Of a stretch of 14,509 nucleotides of DNA, positions 8,109-14,509 are shown piece by piece. The notes beneath the pieces were generated by a model, which was not told where the DNA came from, searched no databases, and saw only the letters and a program-made list of their open reading frames with translations. The stretch's first letter is position 1; every line of letters starts with the position of its first letter. Position numbers and translations under genes: made by a program. The DNA comes from Lachnospiraceae bacterium (GTDB lineage: Bacteria > Bacillota_A > Clostridia > Lachnospirales > Lachnospiraceae). The DNA is taken from contig JAGCZE010000426.1 in assembly GCA_017960415.1 (NCBI GenBank), forward strand, positions 1-14,509. The letters run 5' to 3'.

Positions 8109-9566
8109 ATGAAGTATTACAGTACGAGAGACAGATCATATACGGCATCCGCTTCAGAGGCGATCTTGAGGGGTATTGCGCCCGACGGCGGCCTCTATGT
8201 GCCCGGATCGATACCTAAGCTTGGCAAGAGCTTTACGCAGCTGTCGAAAATGGATTATCCGCAGCTTGCGTACGAGGTAATGAAACTGTTTATCGACGAC
8301 TTTACCGGGGAAGAGCTTAAAAGCGCCATCAACAGCGCATATAACACAAAGAATTTTGACCATGAGGACATTACCTGTCTGGTTCAGGCAGATGATGCAT
8401 ATTATCTGGAACTGTTCCACGGAAGGACTATCGCATTCAAGGACATGGCATTATCGATACTGCCTTATCTGATGTTGACCTCTGCCCGCAAGAATGAAGT
8501 GAAGGAAGACATCATCATTCTGACCGCGACTTCGGGCGATACGGGCAAGGCTGCCCTGGCAGGCTTTGATTCTGTACCCGGAACCGGAATAGTCGTATTT
8601 TACCCCAAGGACGGCGTCAGCAAGGTCCAGGAGCGCCAGATGGTGACTCAGGCAGGAGAGAATACCCATGTTATCGGTATCAGAGGTAATTTTGACGATG
8701 CCCAGCGTGAGGTCAAGAAGGCATTTACCGACGAGACGCTTGCCGCCAAAATGCTTGAAAAGGGATACCGCTTCTCATCTGCCAATTCCATCAATATCGG
8801 CCGTCTTGTGCCGCAGATAGTATACTATGTTTATGCATATACCAGACTCCTGCCCAAGGAGATCAATTTCGTTGTCCCGACCGGCAACTTCGGCAATATT
8901 CTTGCGGCTTATTATGCATACAGGATGGGTGTGCCGATCCACAAGCTGATCTGTGCATCCAATGAAAATAAGGTATTATACGATTTCTTCAAGACAGGTG
9001 TATATGACAGAAACCGCGATTTCGTACTTACAAGCTCGCCCAGTATGGATATACTGATCTCAAGCAATCTTGAAAGACTTGTGGCCGAGCTTGCGGGAGA
9101 TAAAACCGCTTCACTTATGGAAGATTTAAAAGTAACGGGCCGCTACGAGCTTCCGGAGAATGCACGTAAGGCTGAGGCGATAGAGCTGTTTGAGGGCGAA
9201 TTTGCGACCGAAGAAGAGATGTCCGCTAGGATCAAAGAACTCTACGAGAAAGAGGGCTATATCCTCGATCCTCATACTGCGGTAGCTTCGGCAGCATATG
9301 AGAAATACAGGAAAGAAACCGGCGATGAGACCTGCACCGTGATCGCATCCACCGCCAGCCCTTACAAATTCACACGCGCGGTACTTACTTCTATAGACAA
9401 GAAATACGCTTCAATGGACGATTTCGACCTTTTCACCGAGCTTGAGAAGCTGTCCGGAACACCTATACCGAAGGCGATCAAGGATATCTTAAGTGCGCCT
9501 GTCAAGCATGATACGGTATGCGATAAGGACAAGCTGATCGAGGAGATCGAGAAGATATATCTGTAA
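8109..9566 (+). CDS. thrC: Threonine synthase
   Basis: A 485-residue PLP enzyme converting O-phospho-L-homoserine to threonine in the cytoplasm. The opening (MKYYSTRDRSYTASASEAILRG, then GIAPDGGLYVP) is diagnostic of the bacterial ThrC branch with the N-terminal helical domain. K111 in HGRTIAFKDMA is the Schiff-base lysine. TATSGDTGKAAL is the substrate phosphate-binding segment, and VPTGNFGNILAAYYA holds the PLP-phosphate glycine-rich loop. Length is normal for this branch. The start has CGGAGG about 10 bases upstream. It stands alone, with a terminator-like hairpin before it and an extended hairpin beginning 4 bases after its stop. No T-box or threonine attenuator is visible in the 74-base leader region. 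It is a housekeeping gene with no evident link to the upstream cluster. Confidence 0.96.
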   Translation: MKYYSTRDRSYTASASEAILRGIAPDGGLYVPGSIPKLGKSFTQLSKMDYPQLAYEVMKLFIDDFTGEELKSAINSAYNTKNFDHEDITCLVQADDAYYLELFHGRTIAFKDMALSILPYLMLTSARKNEVKEDIIILTATSGDTGKAALAGFDSVPGTGIVVFYPKDGVSKVQERQMVTQAGENTHVIGIRGNFDDAQREVKKAFTDETLAAKMLEKGYRFSSANSINIGRLVPQIVYYVYAYTRLLPKEINFVVPTGNFGNILAAYYAYRMGVPIHKLICASNENKVLYDFFKTGVYDRNRDFVLTSSPSMDILISSNLERLVAELAGDKTASLMEDLKVTGRYELPENARKAEAIELFEGEFATEEEMSARIKELYEKEGYILDPHTAVASAAYEKYRKETGDETCTVIASTASPYKFTRAVLTSIDKKYASMDDFDLFTELEKLSGTPIPKAIKDILSAPVKHDTVCDKDKLIEEIEKIYL

Positions 9567-9570
9567 AAAA

Positions 9571-9728
9571 TGCGCCGGTTCTTGGCTTATCAGTTCAACT
9601 ACCGACAGGCTCGTGATGCGCGTGTCCCGGGTCGGATTACATCGGGCTAATTGGCCGGTAATCCGACCCGGGATATGCGCAGACAGAGCCGTCAAAATCG
9701 GAAAACTAATAAGCCATGAACCGGCGCA
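9571..9728. repeat. 158-base extended imperfect inverted repeat downstream of thrC
   Basis: Outer arms 9571-9595 and 9704-9728 pair at 23 of 25 positions, starting TGCGCCGGTTC and ending GAACCGGCGCA. After an internal loop, inner arms 9604-9640 and 9658-9693 pair, including a perfect 16-bp block (TCCCGGGTCGGATTAC with its complement), two G:U pairs and a TGCGC block. The apical loop is 9641-9657. On the - strand the structure is followed directly by U6 (A6 at 9565-9570, overlapping the thrC stop), so it can end transcription of the convergent phosphodiesterase gene. The + strand side has only ATTT. It is far longer than an ordinary terminator, so a structured RNA, or a MITE-like insertion without visible target duplication, are alternatives. 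Confidence 0.8.
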
Positions 9729-9760
9729 ATTTAACGTTAATGGATATTTGAGTGTTAGAA

Positions 9761-9863
9761 AACCGGTGGCATATAATGCAATTACTTATACCAAATACAT
9801 GGCGAAATCAGATTATTTCAGTATATTAATCGGTATAGGTAATATAAGAACAGTCGACCGGTT
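9761..9863. repeat. 103-base nested dyad in the thrC-phosphodiesterase gap
   Basis: Three coaxial arm pairs share a centre near 9812: AACCGGT (9761-9767) with ACCGGTT (9857-9863), ATTACTTATACC (9781-9792) with GGTATAGGTAAT (9832-9843, 11 of 12 pairs), and GAAAT (9804-9808) with ATTTC (9815-9819). The unpaired spacers between outer and middle arms are both 13 bases, so the symmetry is unusually regular. No U-run borders it on either strand. With the preceding element it fills nearly the whole 315-base intergenic space, which otherwise holds no credible gene. Confidence 0.6.
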
Positions 9864-9881
9864 GATGAAGATCAGGGTCTG

Positions 9882-10361
9882 CTAGTTATCTATATATTTA
9901 ATCTCAAAGTCCGGATTTCCTTCGTTATCAATATTTAATATCACATAGCTCGGTCTGCCGTCTGCCTGGCGGGGCTTGCTGAGGCTACCGGGATTGACTA
10001 TGTATACGTCATTATGCTTTACGCACAGGGGTGAATGGGTGTGGCCGAACAGCAGTATGTCGGCACCAAGATTCTTTGCCCGGGCTGCTATCGCATCGAA
10101 GCTGCCGGGTAGCGCATGCCCATGCTCCATGTGGATATTATGCCCAAGCAGTCCGAAATCCCTGCAGTCCCGTTCATTGGACATCCAGTCGCAATTACCT
10201 CTTACAAAAGCGCAGGCACAATCTGCGAGAGCTCTTATCTCATCATCATCCCTTGAGAAATCTCCGAGATGAAAGAGATTGTCGATCGGTTTCTCAATCT
10301 CAAGTACCTTTTTAAGATTCTTCAGATATCCGTGTGTATCACTGATAATCAATATTTTCAT
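9882..10361 (-). CDS. YfcE/MJ0936-type metallophosphodiesterase
   Basis: A 159-residue cytoplasmic phosphodiesterase of the calcineurin-like superfamily. The dinuclear metal site is complete: D8 and H10 in SDTHG, D34 in LGD, N56 in RGNCD, H80 and H82 in MEHGH, and H107 and H109 in FGHTHSP. Length and motif spacing match the small YfcE/MJ0936 subfamily, whose members hydrolyse model phosphodiesters; physiological substrates are largely unknown. The start codon at 10361 is preceded on the - strand by GAGG with an 8-base spacer. The gene converges on thrC, with structured DNA between them. In many Firmicutes this family follows the RdgB/HAM1 gene; that neighbour is not present here. The broad subfamily call is secure, the substrate is not. 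Confidence 0.93.
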   Translation of the reverse strand: MKILIISDTHGYLKNLKKVLEIEKPIDNLFHLGDFSRDDDEIRALADCACAFVRGNCDWMSNERDCRDFGLLGHNIHMEHGHALPGSFDAIAARAKNLGADILLFGHTHSPLCVKHNDVYIVNPGSLSKPRQADGRPSYVILNIDNEGNPDFEIKYIDN

Positions 10362-10404
10362 GCCGCTGACCTCATATATTTATTCTGCGAAGCTTTCGGG
10401 GAAA

Positions 10405-10504
10405 CGTTTGACATTATAAACATATTCCTCAAACAACACATATATTCTACAATACCGATCATTCTGACGCAAGTAAACCGATAGTTATTGTTTGACACAT
10501 ATAA
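10405..10504 (-). promoter_or_regulatory. Leader/promoter region of the phosphodiesterase gene with a repeated motif
   Basis: Read on the - strand, the sequence ending at 10405 is TTTATAATGTCAAAC, holding a consensus TATAAT (10418 to 10413) about 50 bases before the start codon. A near copy, TTTATATGTGTCAAAC, lies some 80 bases further upstream (around 10489-10504). No clear -35 lies 16-18 bases from the TATAAT. The repeated TGTCAAAC could be a regulator half-site or chance in AT-rich DNA. Confidence 0.35.
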
Positions 10505-10520
10505 AGTGCACATGTAAGTG

Positions 10521-10591
10521 AAAAAAGTCCGGCCGGGAACGTTTTTTCCTGCACAGATGATTCTGTGAGTAAAACAATCCCGGCCGGACTT
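10521..10591 (-). terminator. Intrinsic terminator of the VWA lipoprotein gene, long nested stem
   Basis: On the - strand the hairpin starts 13 bases after the stop of the VWA gene. Perfect 14-bp GC-rich arms, AAGTCCGGCCGGGA (10525-10538) and its complement (10578-10591), are followed on the - strand by U6 (10526 to 10521). Between the arms is a second stem, CACAGA (10552-10557) with TCTGTG (10561-10566), closing a 4-base loop, plus a possible GTTTT/AAAAC pairing, so the whole 67-base insert folds. Strong terminator on sequence grounds. Confidence 0.92.
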
Positions 10592-10604
10592 ATATTGAGG
10601 ACGG

Positions 10605-12359
10605 TTAATGTAGGTACTCCGAAATGATCCTTACCAGCATATCGTTGAGATTCTCGACTTCGTAATCACCGATCGTGGGCTCGATATGCGAACCGCCGAT
10701 ACCGCTGTCATCGGTGAGGAATGTATAGGTTCCGCCTGTAGTCATCGCAAATGTACGAAGCAGGAACTCTGTGGACTTATCCACGCCGCTTGAAGCTACG
10801 GGGATGATCCTGATGCCCTGTGCTATGGCGTCTTGAAGCGTGCTTGCGAGTTGTGCCTTGATTTCATCGGTATTGTGAGGCGGAGCGTCAAGAACGAGGA
10901 ACATCAGCTTGATGCTGTCACTGTCCCAGGAATGGTTGTTGACCGCATCTTCAAGTGCAAGTTCCACTGCCTCTTCATAATCACCGCCGCCGAGAGCCTG
11001 CTCTGCGTTCAGATACATCAGCTGGGTACTGATATTTTCCGAAAAATCGTTTGAACGTACAATGTAATCATCGGTCAGATCACGGTAGAAGTTGCAGCTC
11101 AGACGCACCGGAAGATTGGCGTTCTGCTGTTTTACGCGCTGGATCACATCCTCGAGCTCCTTCTGAAGATAAAGTATCTCATCGCCCATGGATCCGGTGG
11201 TATCAATCATAAACATCAGATCAAGCTTTTTATTATTTGCTGCAGAAGCCCCAAACACGATCTCCATAACCGATGAATCCAGAAGATCCTGAGAGGTTAC
11301 AGGCACATCGGCAATGTTGTCGTCGGTAATGACCTTAATATATGCCGGGATGTCATCGCCACCGTTCAAACGGTAGAAAATGTAGGTCATACCTTTGCTG
11401 TCGGTCTTGGAATGCCAGATCTGCCTGCCTTTGGCGGTAAATGCGGTTACATCGGCGTTGCAGACATTATTTATACCGATAGCGGTACCTGACACAACGG
11501 TTGTTTCCCCGCAGCTGACATGAACCGCAATTCTCGAAAAAGGTGTGAAATCCCATGCCTTGAAGAAGCTTGAATAATCCTGCTGCTGACCGTTATTGAT
11601 CAGATTTTTCAGGAAATCAAAATGGAGATTGTCGTTCCATTCCCCTGAAGTAAGCAGTCCGGCTACAGGCTGTATGTAGGGCTCTTCGGGCAAAATGTCA
11701 TCATCACTGACCCAGGGTTCGCCATCAAATACATCGTCTCTGTCGGCTCCTGTCCAACCATCGCTTATTGACCAATCAGAGAGTCCGCCCTCGCCGTATG
11801 CGATATCATCGGTGAGACCGCTTCTCGACTTGAGTAATGCGGAGCCCGCGATATCCAAAGAGTATTCGGTAATTGCACCGTCGCCGGCGCCTGCACCCGA
11901 CCATATCGGGCTTGTGGCAGGTTCGACCGCCCAGCTGATATCGGAGCTTCCACCGGCTTCTTCTGCTGTGCCGCCGTAAGTTCCGCCGACTGCACTTTCG
12001 GAACCGCTGCCGAAAGAACTGCCGGCTGCACCTTCCGATCCGGTAGCGAAAGAACTGTCTGTTGTACCCGTAGTTCCGATATCATAAGAACTGCCGGTCT
12101 TACTCTCGCCTTTGGCATCAAGAGATTCTTTCACGGAGCCGGTGGATATGTCCGAACCGTTCGTAGAAGGAACTCCGGTAGTTGTTTCAGACCGTCCTCC
12201 GGAGGAGGGCAGGCTATGCCCGGAACCGGTTCCTGCATCCTTTGATTCGACAGTAACATCTGTTCCGGCTGTATCACCTTTCTTTGAGCATCCCGACAAC
12301 ATCAGGGCCGGAATGAGAATCAGGGCCAGACATATTCTGAATAAAGTGTTTTTTATCAT
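10605..12359 (-). CDS. VWA-domain lipoprotein with low-complexity linker
   Basis: A 584-residue surface lipoprotein. I start it at 12359, where AAGGAGG (12374 to 12368) lies 8 bases upstream; an in-frame ATG at 12398 would add 13 charged residues before the signal and has no ribosome site. The signal (KNTLFRICLALILIPALML) ends in lipobox LSGC. A Ser/Gly/Thr-rich acidic linker of roughly 200 residues follows, including degenerate repeats such as SSFATGSEGAAG / SSFGSGSESAVG. A middle domain (about residues 240-375) is unassigned. The C-terminal 200 residues form a von Willebrand A fold with MIDAS motif D386-T-T-G-S390, a GGGDYEEA loop and LVLDAPPH, so metal-dependent ligand binding is expected. 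Secreted bacterial VWA proteins often act in adhesion or envelope complexes; the partner here is unknown. It follows hflK-hflC on the same strand after a 131-base gap with its own leader structure. Confidence 0.88.
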   Translation of the reverse strand: MIKNTLFRICLALILIPALMLSGCSKKGDTAGTDVTVESKDAGTGSGHSLPSSGGRSETTTGVPSTNGSDISTGSVKESLDAKGESKTGSSYDIGTTGTTDSSFATGSEGAAGSSFGSGSESAVGGTYGGTAEEAGGSSDISWAVEPATSPIWSGAGAGDGAITEYSLDIAGSALLKSRSGLTDDIAYGEGGLSDWSISDGWTGADRDDVFDGEPWVSDDDILPEEPYIQPVAGLLTSGEWNDNLHFDFLKNLINNGQQQDYSSFFKAWDFTPFSRIAVHVSCGETTVVSGTAIGINNVCNADVTAFTAKGRQIWHSKTDSKGMTYIFYRLNGGDDIPAYIKVITDDNIADVPVTSQDLLDSSVMEIVFGASAANNKKLDLMFMIDTTGSMGDEILYLQKELEDVIQRVKQQNANLPVRLSCNFYRDLTDDYIVRSNDFSENISTQLMYLNAEQALGGGDYEEAVELALEDAVNNHSWDSDSIKLMFLVLDAPPHNTDEIKAQLASTLQDAIAQGIRIIPVASSGVDKSTEFLLRTFAMTTGGTYTFLTDDSGIGGSHIEPTIGDYEVENLNDMLVRIISEYLH

Positions 12360-12365
12360 AATTAA

Positions 12366-12428
12366 AACCTCCTTCGGATGATCCTTTTGCCTTTTCATAC
12401 ATTGGACGAGGATGACCCGGAGGAGGTT
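12366..12428 (-). promoter_or_regulatory. Leader hairpin predicted to bury the ribosome site of the VWA lipoprotein gene
   Basis: On the - strand mRNA, AACCTCCTCCGGGTCATCC (12428 to 12410) can pair with GGATCATCCGAAGGAGGTT (12384 to 12366). Sixteen of 19 positions are Watson-Crick pairs, two of the three mismatches lie on each side of the CCGG core, and the loop is 25 bases. The 3' arm contains the AAGGAGG of the gene, so the hairpin would block translation initiation until it is opened. No known riboswitch consensus was recognised. Confidence 0.55.
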
Positions 12429-12490
12429 CCCGATGATTAAAAAATATTTTTGGATTTTATTGAAAAGCCTTTATTTACATTATATTATTT

Positions 12491-13474
12491 TCATTCAATC
12501 GAATTAAATATCTGAGCCAGCGGTGAATCGGAGCTCAGGATCAATGTCTTGTTGCCCTTCATCGAAATCTTTGCGGCATCGAGTGATCTTACGAAAGTGT
12601 AGAAATCAGCTCTTTCTGTGGAATTGTATGCACTTGAAAGGATTCTCATATATTCCGCTTCGCCTTCGGCAATGATCTTTTCAGCCTCGGCCTGAGCTTC
12701 GGAAATGCTGATCGCGATCTCGTTATCGGTCTTGGTGCGGATCATCTTGGCGTCCGACTCACCTGAAGCGGTGTAGGAAGCCGCGATATTGTTACGCTCT
12801 GAGATCATACGCTCATATACGGCAGCCTTGTTATCGCTCGGAAGATCAAGACGCTTCGTTTCGATCGCCCGGAAGCGGATACCGTACTGATCCATTGTCG
12901 AACCGATATTGGCCATGATAAGCTCGCTTAATGCGCCGTCACGTGAACTGATGACATCCGACTGGGCCATGCTGCTTATAACGTTCTTCATTGAGTTGTA
13001 AACAATGGTATTGATACGACCTTCGGCATTCGGGATCAGTGTCAGGGTCTGTGTGAATTTCAGGGGATCGGTGATCTCCCAGAGCACATAACTGTCAACT
13101 ACCATCGTCTTTTTGTCTTCGGTAATAACGTCTGATTTTGTCAGATCGTAGAGCAGCAGCGTCTTGGGCAATGTATCGCTGGTCTGGATAAACGGTGTTT
13201 TGAAGGAAAGACCTGCGGTGCTCACGATGCGCTCAACCTTGCCGAATTCCTTGATCAGGGTGTATTCGTTCTCTTTTGTTACTACGAGTGCCTGGCTCAG
13301 TACTATGATCGCGATGACAAGTACGACGATCGTTATGATCAGAGGCAGTTTGTGTTTACGTACCGAGGTGTAGCGGGGAATGTTGCCGCTTCCGGTTCCG
13401 TTGCTTTCCGCGTCCGTGAATTTGCCGTCTTTCGGACCGAAATTTTTCTTGAAATCAAAATTGAATTCTGCCAT
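12491..13474 (-). CDS. hflC: HflC-like SPFH/band 7 membrane protein
   Basis: A 327-residue membrane-anchored SPFH-domain protein. The first 40 residues are polar and cytoplasmic, longer than in enterobacterial HflC. A single helix follows at about 43-63 (LPLIITIVVLVIAIIVLSQALVV), then the SPFH domain (about 64-230) starting ENEYTLIKEFGKVERI. A coiled-coil-like Glu/Ala-rich segment comes next (AISISEAQAEAEKIIAEGEAEYMRILSSAY), and the C-terminus DFYTFVRSLDA...TLILSSDSPLAQIF is the diagnostic HflC ending. HflK and HflC assemble into large cages around the FtsH protease and modulate membrane-protein turnover; ftsH is not in the window. The start overlaps the hflK stop by one base (TGATG), with GGAGGTG upstream, so translation is coupled. 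Assignment as HflC, not stomatin, rests on this C-terminus and on pairing with hflK. Confidence 0.92.
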   Translation of the reverse strand: MAEFNFDFKKNFGPKDGKFTDAESNGTGSGNIPRYTSVRKHKLPLIITIVVLVIAIIVLSQALVVTKENEYTLIKEFGKVERIVSTAGLSFKTPFIQTSDTLPKTLLLYDLTKSDVITEDKKTMVVDSYVLWEITDPLKFTQTLTLIPNAEGRINTIVYNSMKNVISSMAQSDVISSRDGALSELIMANIGSTMDQYGIRFRAIETKRLDLPSDNKAAVYERMISERNNIAASYTASGESDAKMIRTKTDNEIAISISEAQAEAEKIIAEGEAEYMRILSSAYNSTERADFYTFVRSLDAAKISMKGNKTLILSSDSPLAQIFNSIE

Positions 13475-14409
13475 CAGTATTCACCTCCGTTCCCGGAATT
13501 TACGACGTCTATAAGACTTTCAAGCGGAAGGATCTTCTGGGTTCCGGTCTCCGAATTGTCGATGATCACCTTCAGATCGGGAAGGATCTCTTCCATAGCT
13601 TCATAGAACATACGCTGTTTGGTAATCAGAGGATATTTTTTATACTCCTCGAATAATGAATTAAATCTTGCTACCTGGCCTTCAGCTTCGTTAATACGGG
13701 CCTCCTTGGTAGCATTGGCTTCCTTTAATATCTGGTCGATGCGCGCCTCGGCTGCGGGAACCTGCTCACTGCGGTATTTGTTTGCATTGTTGACAGCGGT
13801 CTCTGCACCCTGCTTTGCGGACTCGACATTCATAAATGCTTCCTTGACATCGCTTGTCGGGGGCTCGGCGTCCTGGATAGTGATATTGATCAGCTGGATA
13901 CCGATGTCCTGCTCCTCAAGACGTTTGTTGATCTTCTCACGGATATTTGACTGTATCTCGTTCTTACCGGTTGTGATAACGCTGTCTACCGTGAATGCTC
14001 CGATCTCGGAACGGATGCTCGACTGCGCGATGTTTTTCAGGATCTCTACGGGATCCTGTGACGCATACAGTGTTTTGATCGGGTCGGTCACCTTGTATTC
14101 CACATAGAAGTCAACATTTACGAAGTTGAAATCCGATGTGATCATGAGCGACTCGTCCTGGACGGTTGCATTTGTTTCCATTACATAACCGATCGGGAAA
14201 CCCTTGATGGTCGTATCAACCTTATAAACATGCTGTATAAAAGGTATCTTCATATGAAGACCCGATTCGGTTGTGGCTGTGGCCTTACCGAAGGTTGTGA
14301 CTACGGCTGCTTCCTGCTCGGTGATCGTGTAATAAGCATTGAAGAACAGGAGAAAAAATACTGCAGCCAGAACCGCAACCTTGATCAACTTGCCTGATCT
14401 GATGTTCAT
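13474..14409 (-). CDS. hflK: HflK-like SPFH/band 7 membrane protein
   Basis: A 311-residue protein. It has a very short N-terminus, one helix at about 8-26 (LIKVAVLAAVFFLLFFNAYYT), then the SPFH domain beginning ITEQEAAVVTTFGKATAT. QDIGIQLINITIQDAEPP is the classic end of the SPFH core in HflK, and it leads into a charged helical region (VPAAEARIDQILKEANATKEARINEAEGQ). The ending ARFNSLFEEYKKYPLITKQRMFYEAMEEILPDLKVIID is typical of HflK. Unlike enterobacterial HflK, there is no long Gly-rich N-terminal tail; here the longer tail sits on HflC instead. The start at 14409 has GGAGG 6-7 bases upstream. It heads the hflK-hflC pair, and its promoter must lie in the last 100 bases of the window. Confidence 0.92.
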   Translation of the reverse strand: MNIRSGKLIKVAVLAAVFFLLFFNAYYTITEQEAAVVTTFGKATATTESGLHMKIPFIQHVYKVDTTIKGFPIGYVMETNATVQDESLMITSDFNFVNVDFYVEYKVTDPIKTLYASQDPVEILKNIAQSSIRSEIGAFTVDSVITTGKNEIQSNIREKINKRLEEQDIGIQLINITIQDAEPPTSDVKEAFMNVESAKQGAETAVNNANKYRSEQVPAAEARIDQILKEANATKEARINEAEGQVARFNSLFEEYKKYPLITKQRMFYEAMEEILPDLKVIIDNSETGTQKILPLESLIDVVNSGNGGEY

Positions 14410-14432
14410 GGTTATCCTCCTTACATTTGTGG

Positions 14433-14484
14433 ATTATATTTTAAGCATCTATTCAAAATGATATTTCATTAGTTTTTTGAATAG
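14433..14484 (-). promoter_or_regulatory. hflK promoter region with a perfect 10-bp operator-like dyad
   Basis: On the - strand a consensus TATAAT (14438 to 14433) lies about 24 bases before the hflK start; no convincing -35 is at 17 bases, although TTGAAT (14456 to 14451) is nearby with a 12-base gap. The sequence CTATTCAAAA (14449-14458) is mirrored by TTTTGAATAG (14475-14484), a perfect dyad with a 16-base spacer. A smaller repeat AATGA/TCATT sits inside it. Its position over the expected -35 zone fits a repressor or activator site. Confidence 0.45.
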
Positions 14485-14509
14485 TTACTTGTTATGATGA
14501 GATTTTATA

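Noticed and set aside
9571..9728. Transposon/MITE or integron attC site
   Set aside because: No target-site duplication flanks the arms, no transposase or integrase is nearby, and the ends do not match attC core sites. It is kept as an unexplained inverted repeat.
9613..9885. 90-codon + strand open frame across the thrC downstream gap
   Set aside because: It starts inside the left arm of the long hairpin, has no ribosome site, shows no protein-like pattern and is explained by the inverted repeat.
11765..12121. 118-codon and similar frames within the VWA linker region
   Set aside because: They are out-of-frame readings of the repetitive Ser/Gly/Thr-rich linker; apparent repeats come from the parent repeats.

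Overview
The window looks like chromosomal DNA from an anaerobic Clostridia-type Firmicute, most probably a Lachnospiraceae relative. This is inferred from strong AGGAGG-type ribosome binding sites about 7-9 bases before nearly every start, moderate GC, tight gene packing, and the protein types present. No taxonomic marker gene lies in the window.

Region 1 (1-7956, + strand) reads as one long transcription unit. It holds the end of a cysteine synthase, a NifX-like cofactor-binding protein, a NifB radical-SAM enzyme and a NifH iron protein. These are followed by a sulfonate/taurine/nitrate-type ABC importer (permease, ATPase, lipoprotein), a small Cys-rich membrane protein of the DUF4418 type, and an FtsX/MacB-type permease with its ATPase. 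NifB and NifH keep every catalytic and cluster-binding residue I can check. However, no NifD/K, NifE/N, nitrogenase accessory gene or NifA-type regulator is present. The simplest reading is the maturation, electron-donor and uptake end of a nitrogenase-like reductase system whose catalytic subunits lie upstream of the window or elsewhere. The neighbouring cysteine synthase and SsuABC/TauABC-type importer make a sulfur-salvage role an attractive hypothesis, unproven from this sequence. A 13-bp hairpin lies between nifB and nifH, and a terminator-like hairpin (8003-8034) closes the unit.

Region 2 (8109-9566, +) is threonine synthase, a housekeeping gene. It converges on region 3 (9882-10361, -), a YfcE/MJ0936-type metallophosphodiesterase. 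The 315 bases between them contain no credible gene but hold two tandem long hairpins: a 158-base structure with about 60 pairs, and a 103-base nested dyad.

Region 4 (10362-14509, - strand) carries hflK-hflC, encoding paired SPFH membrane proteins, with a possible operator dyad upstream. Downstream is a lipoprotein with a von Willebrand factor A domain. Its Shine-Dalgarno sequence is predicted to be buried in a leader hairpin, and its gene ends in a strong U6 terminator with an unusually long nested stem.

No tRNA, rRNA, CRISPR array, transposase or phage gene was seen.
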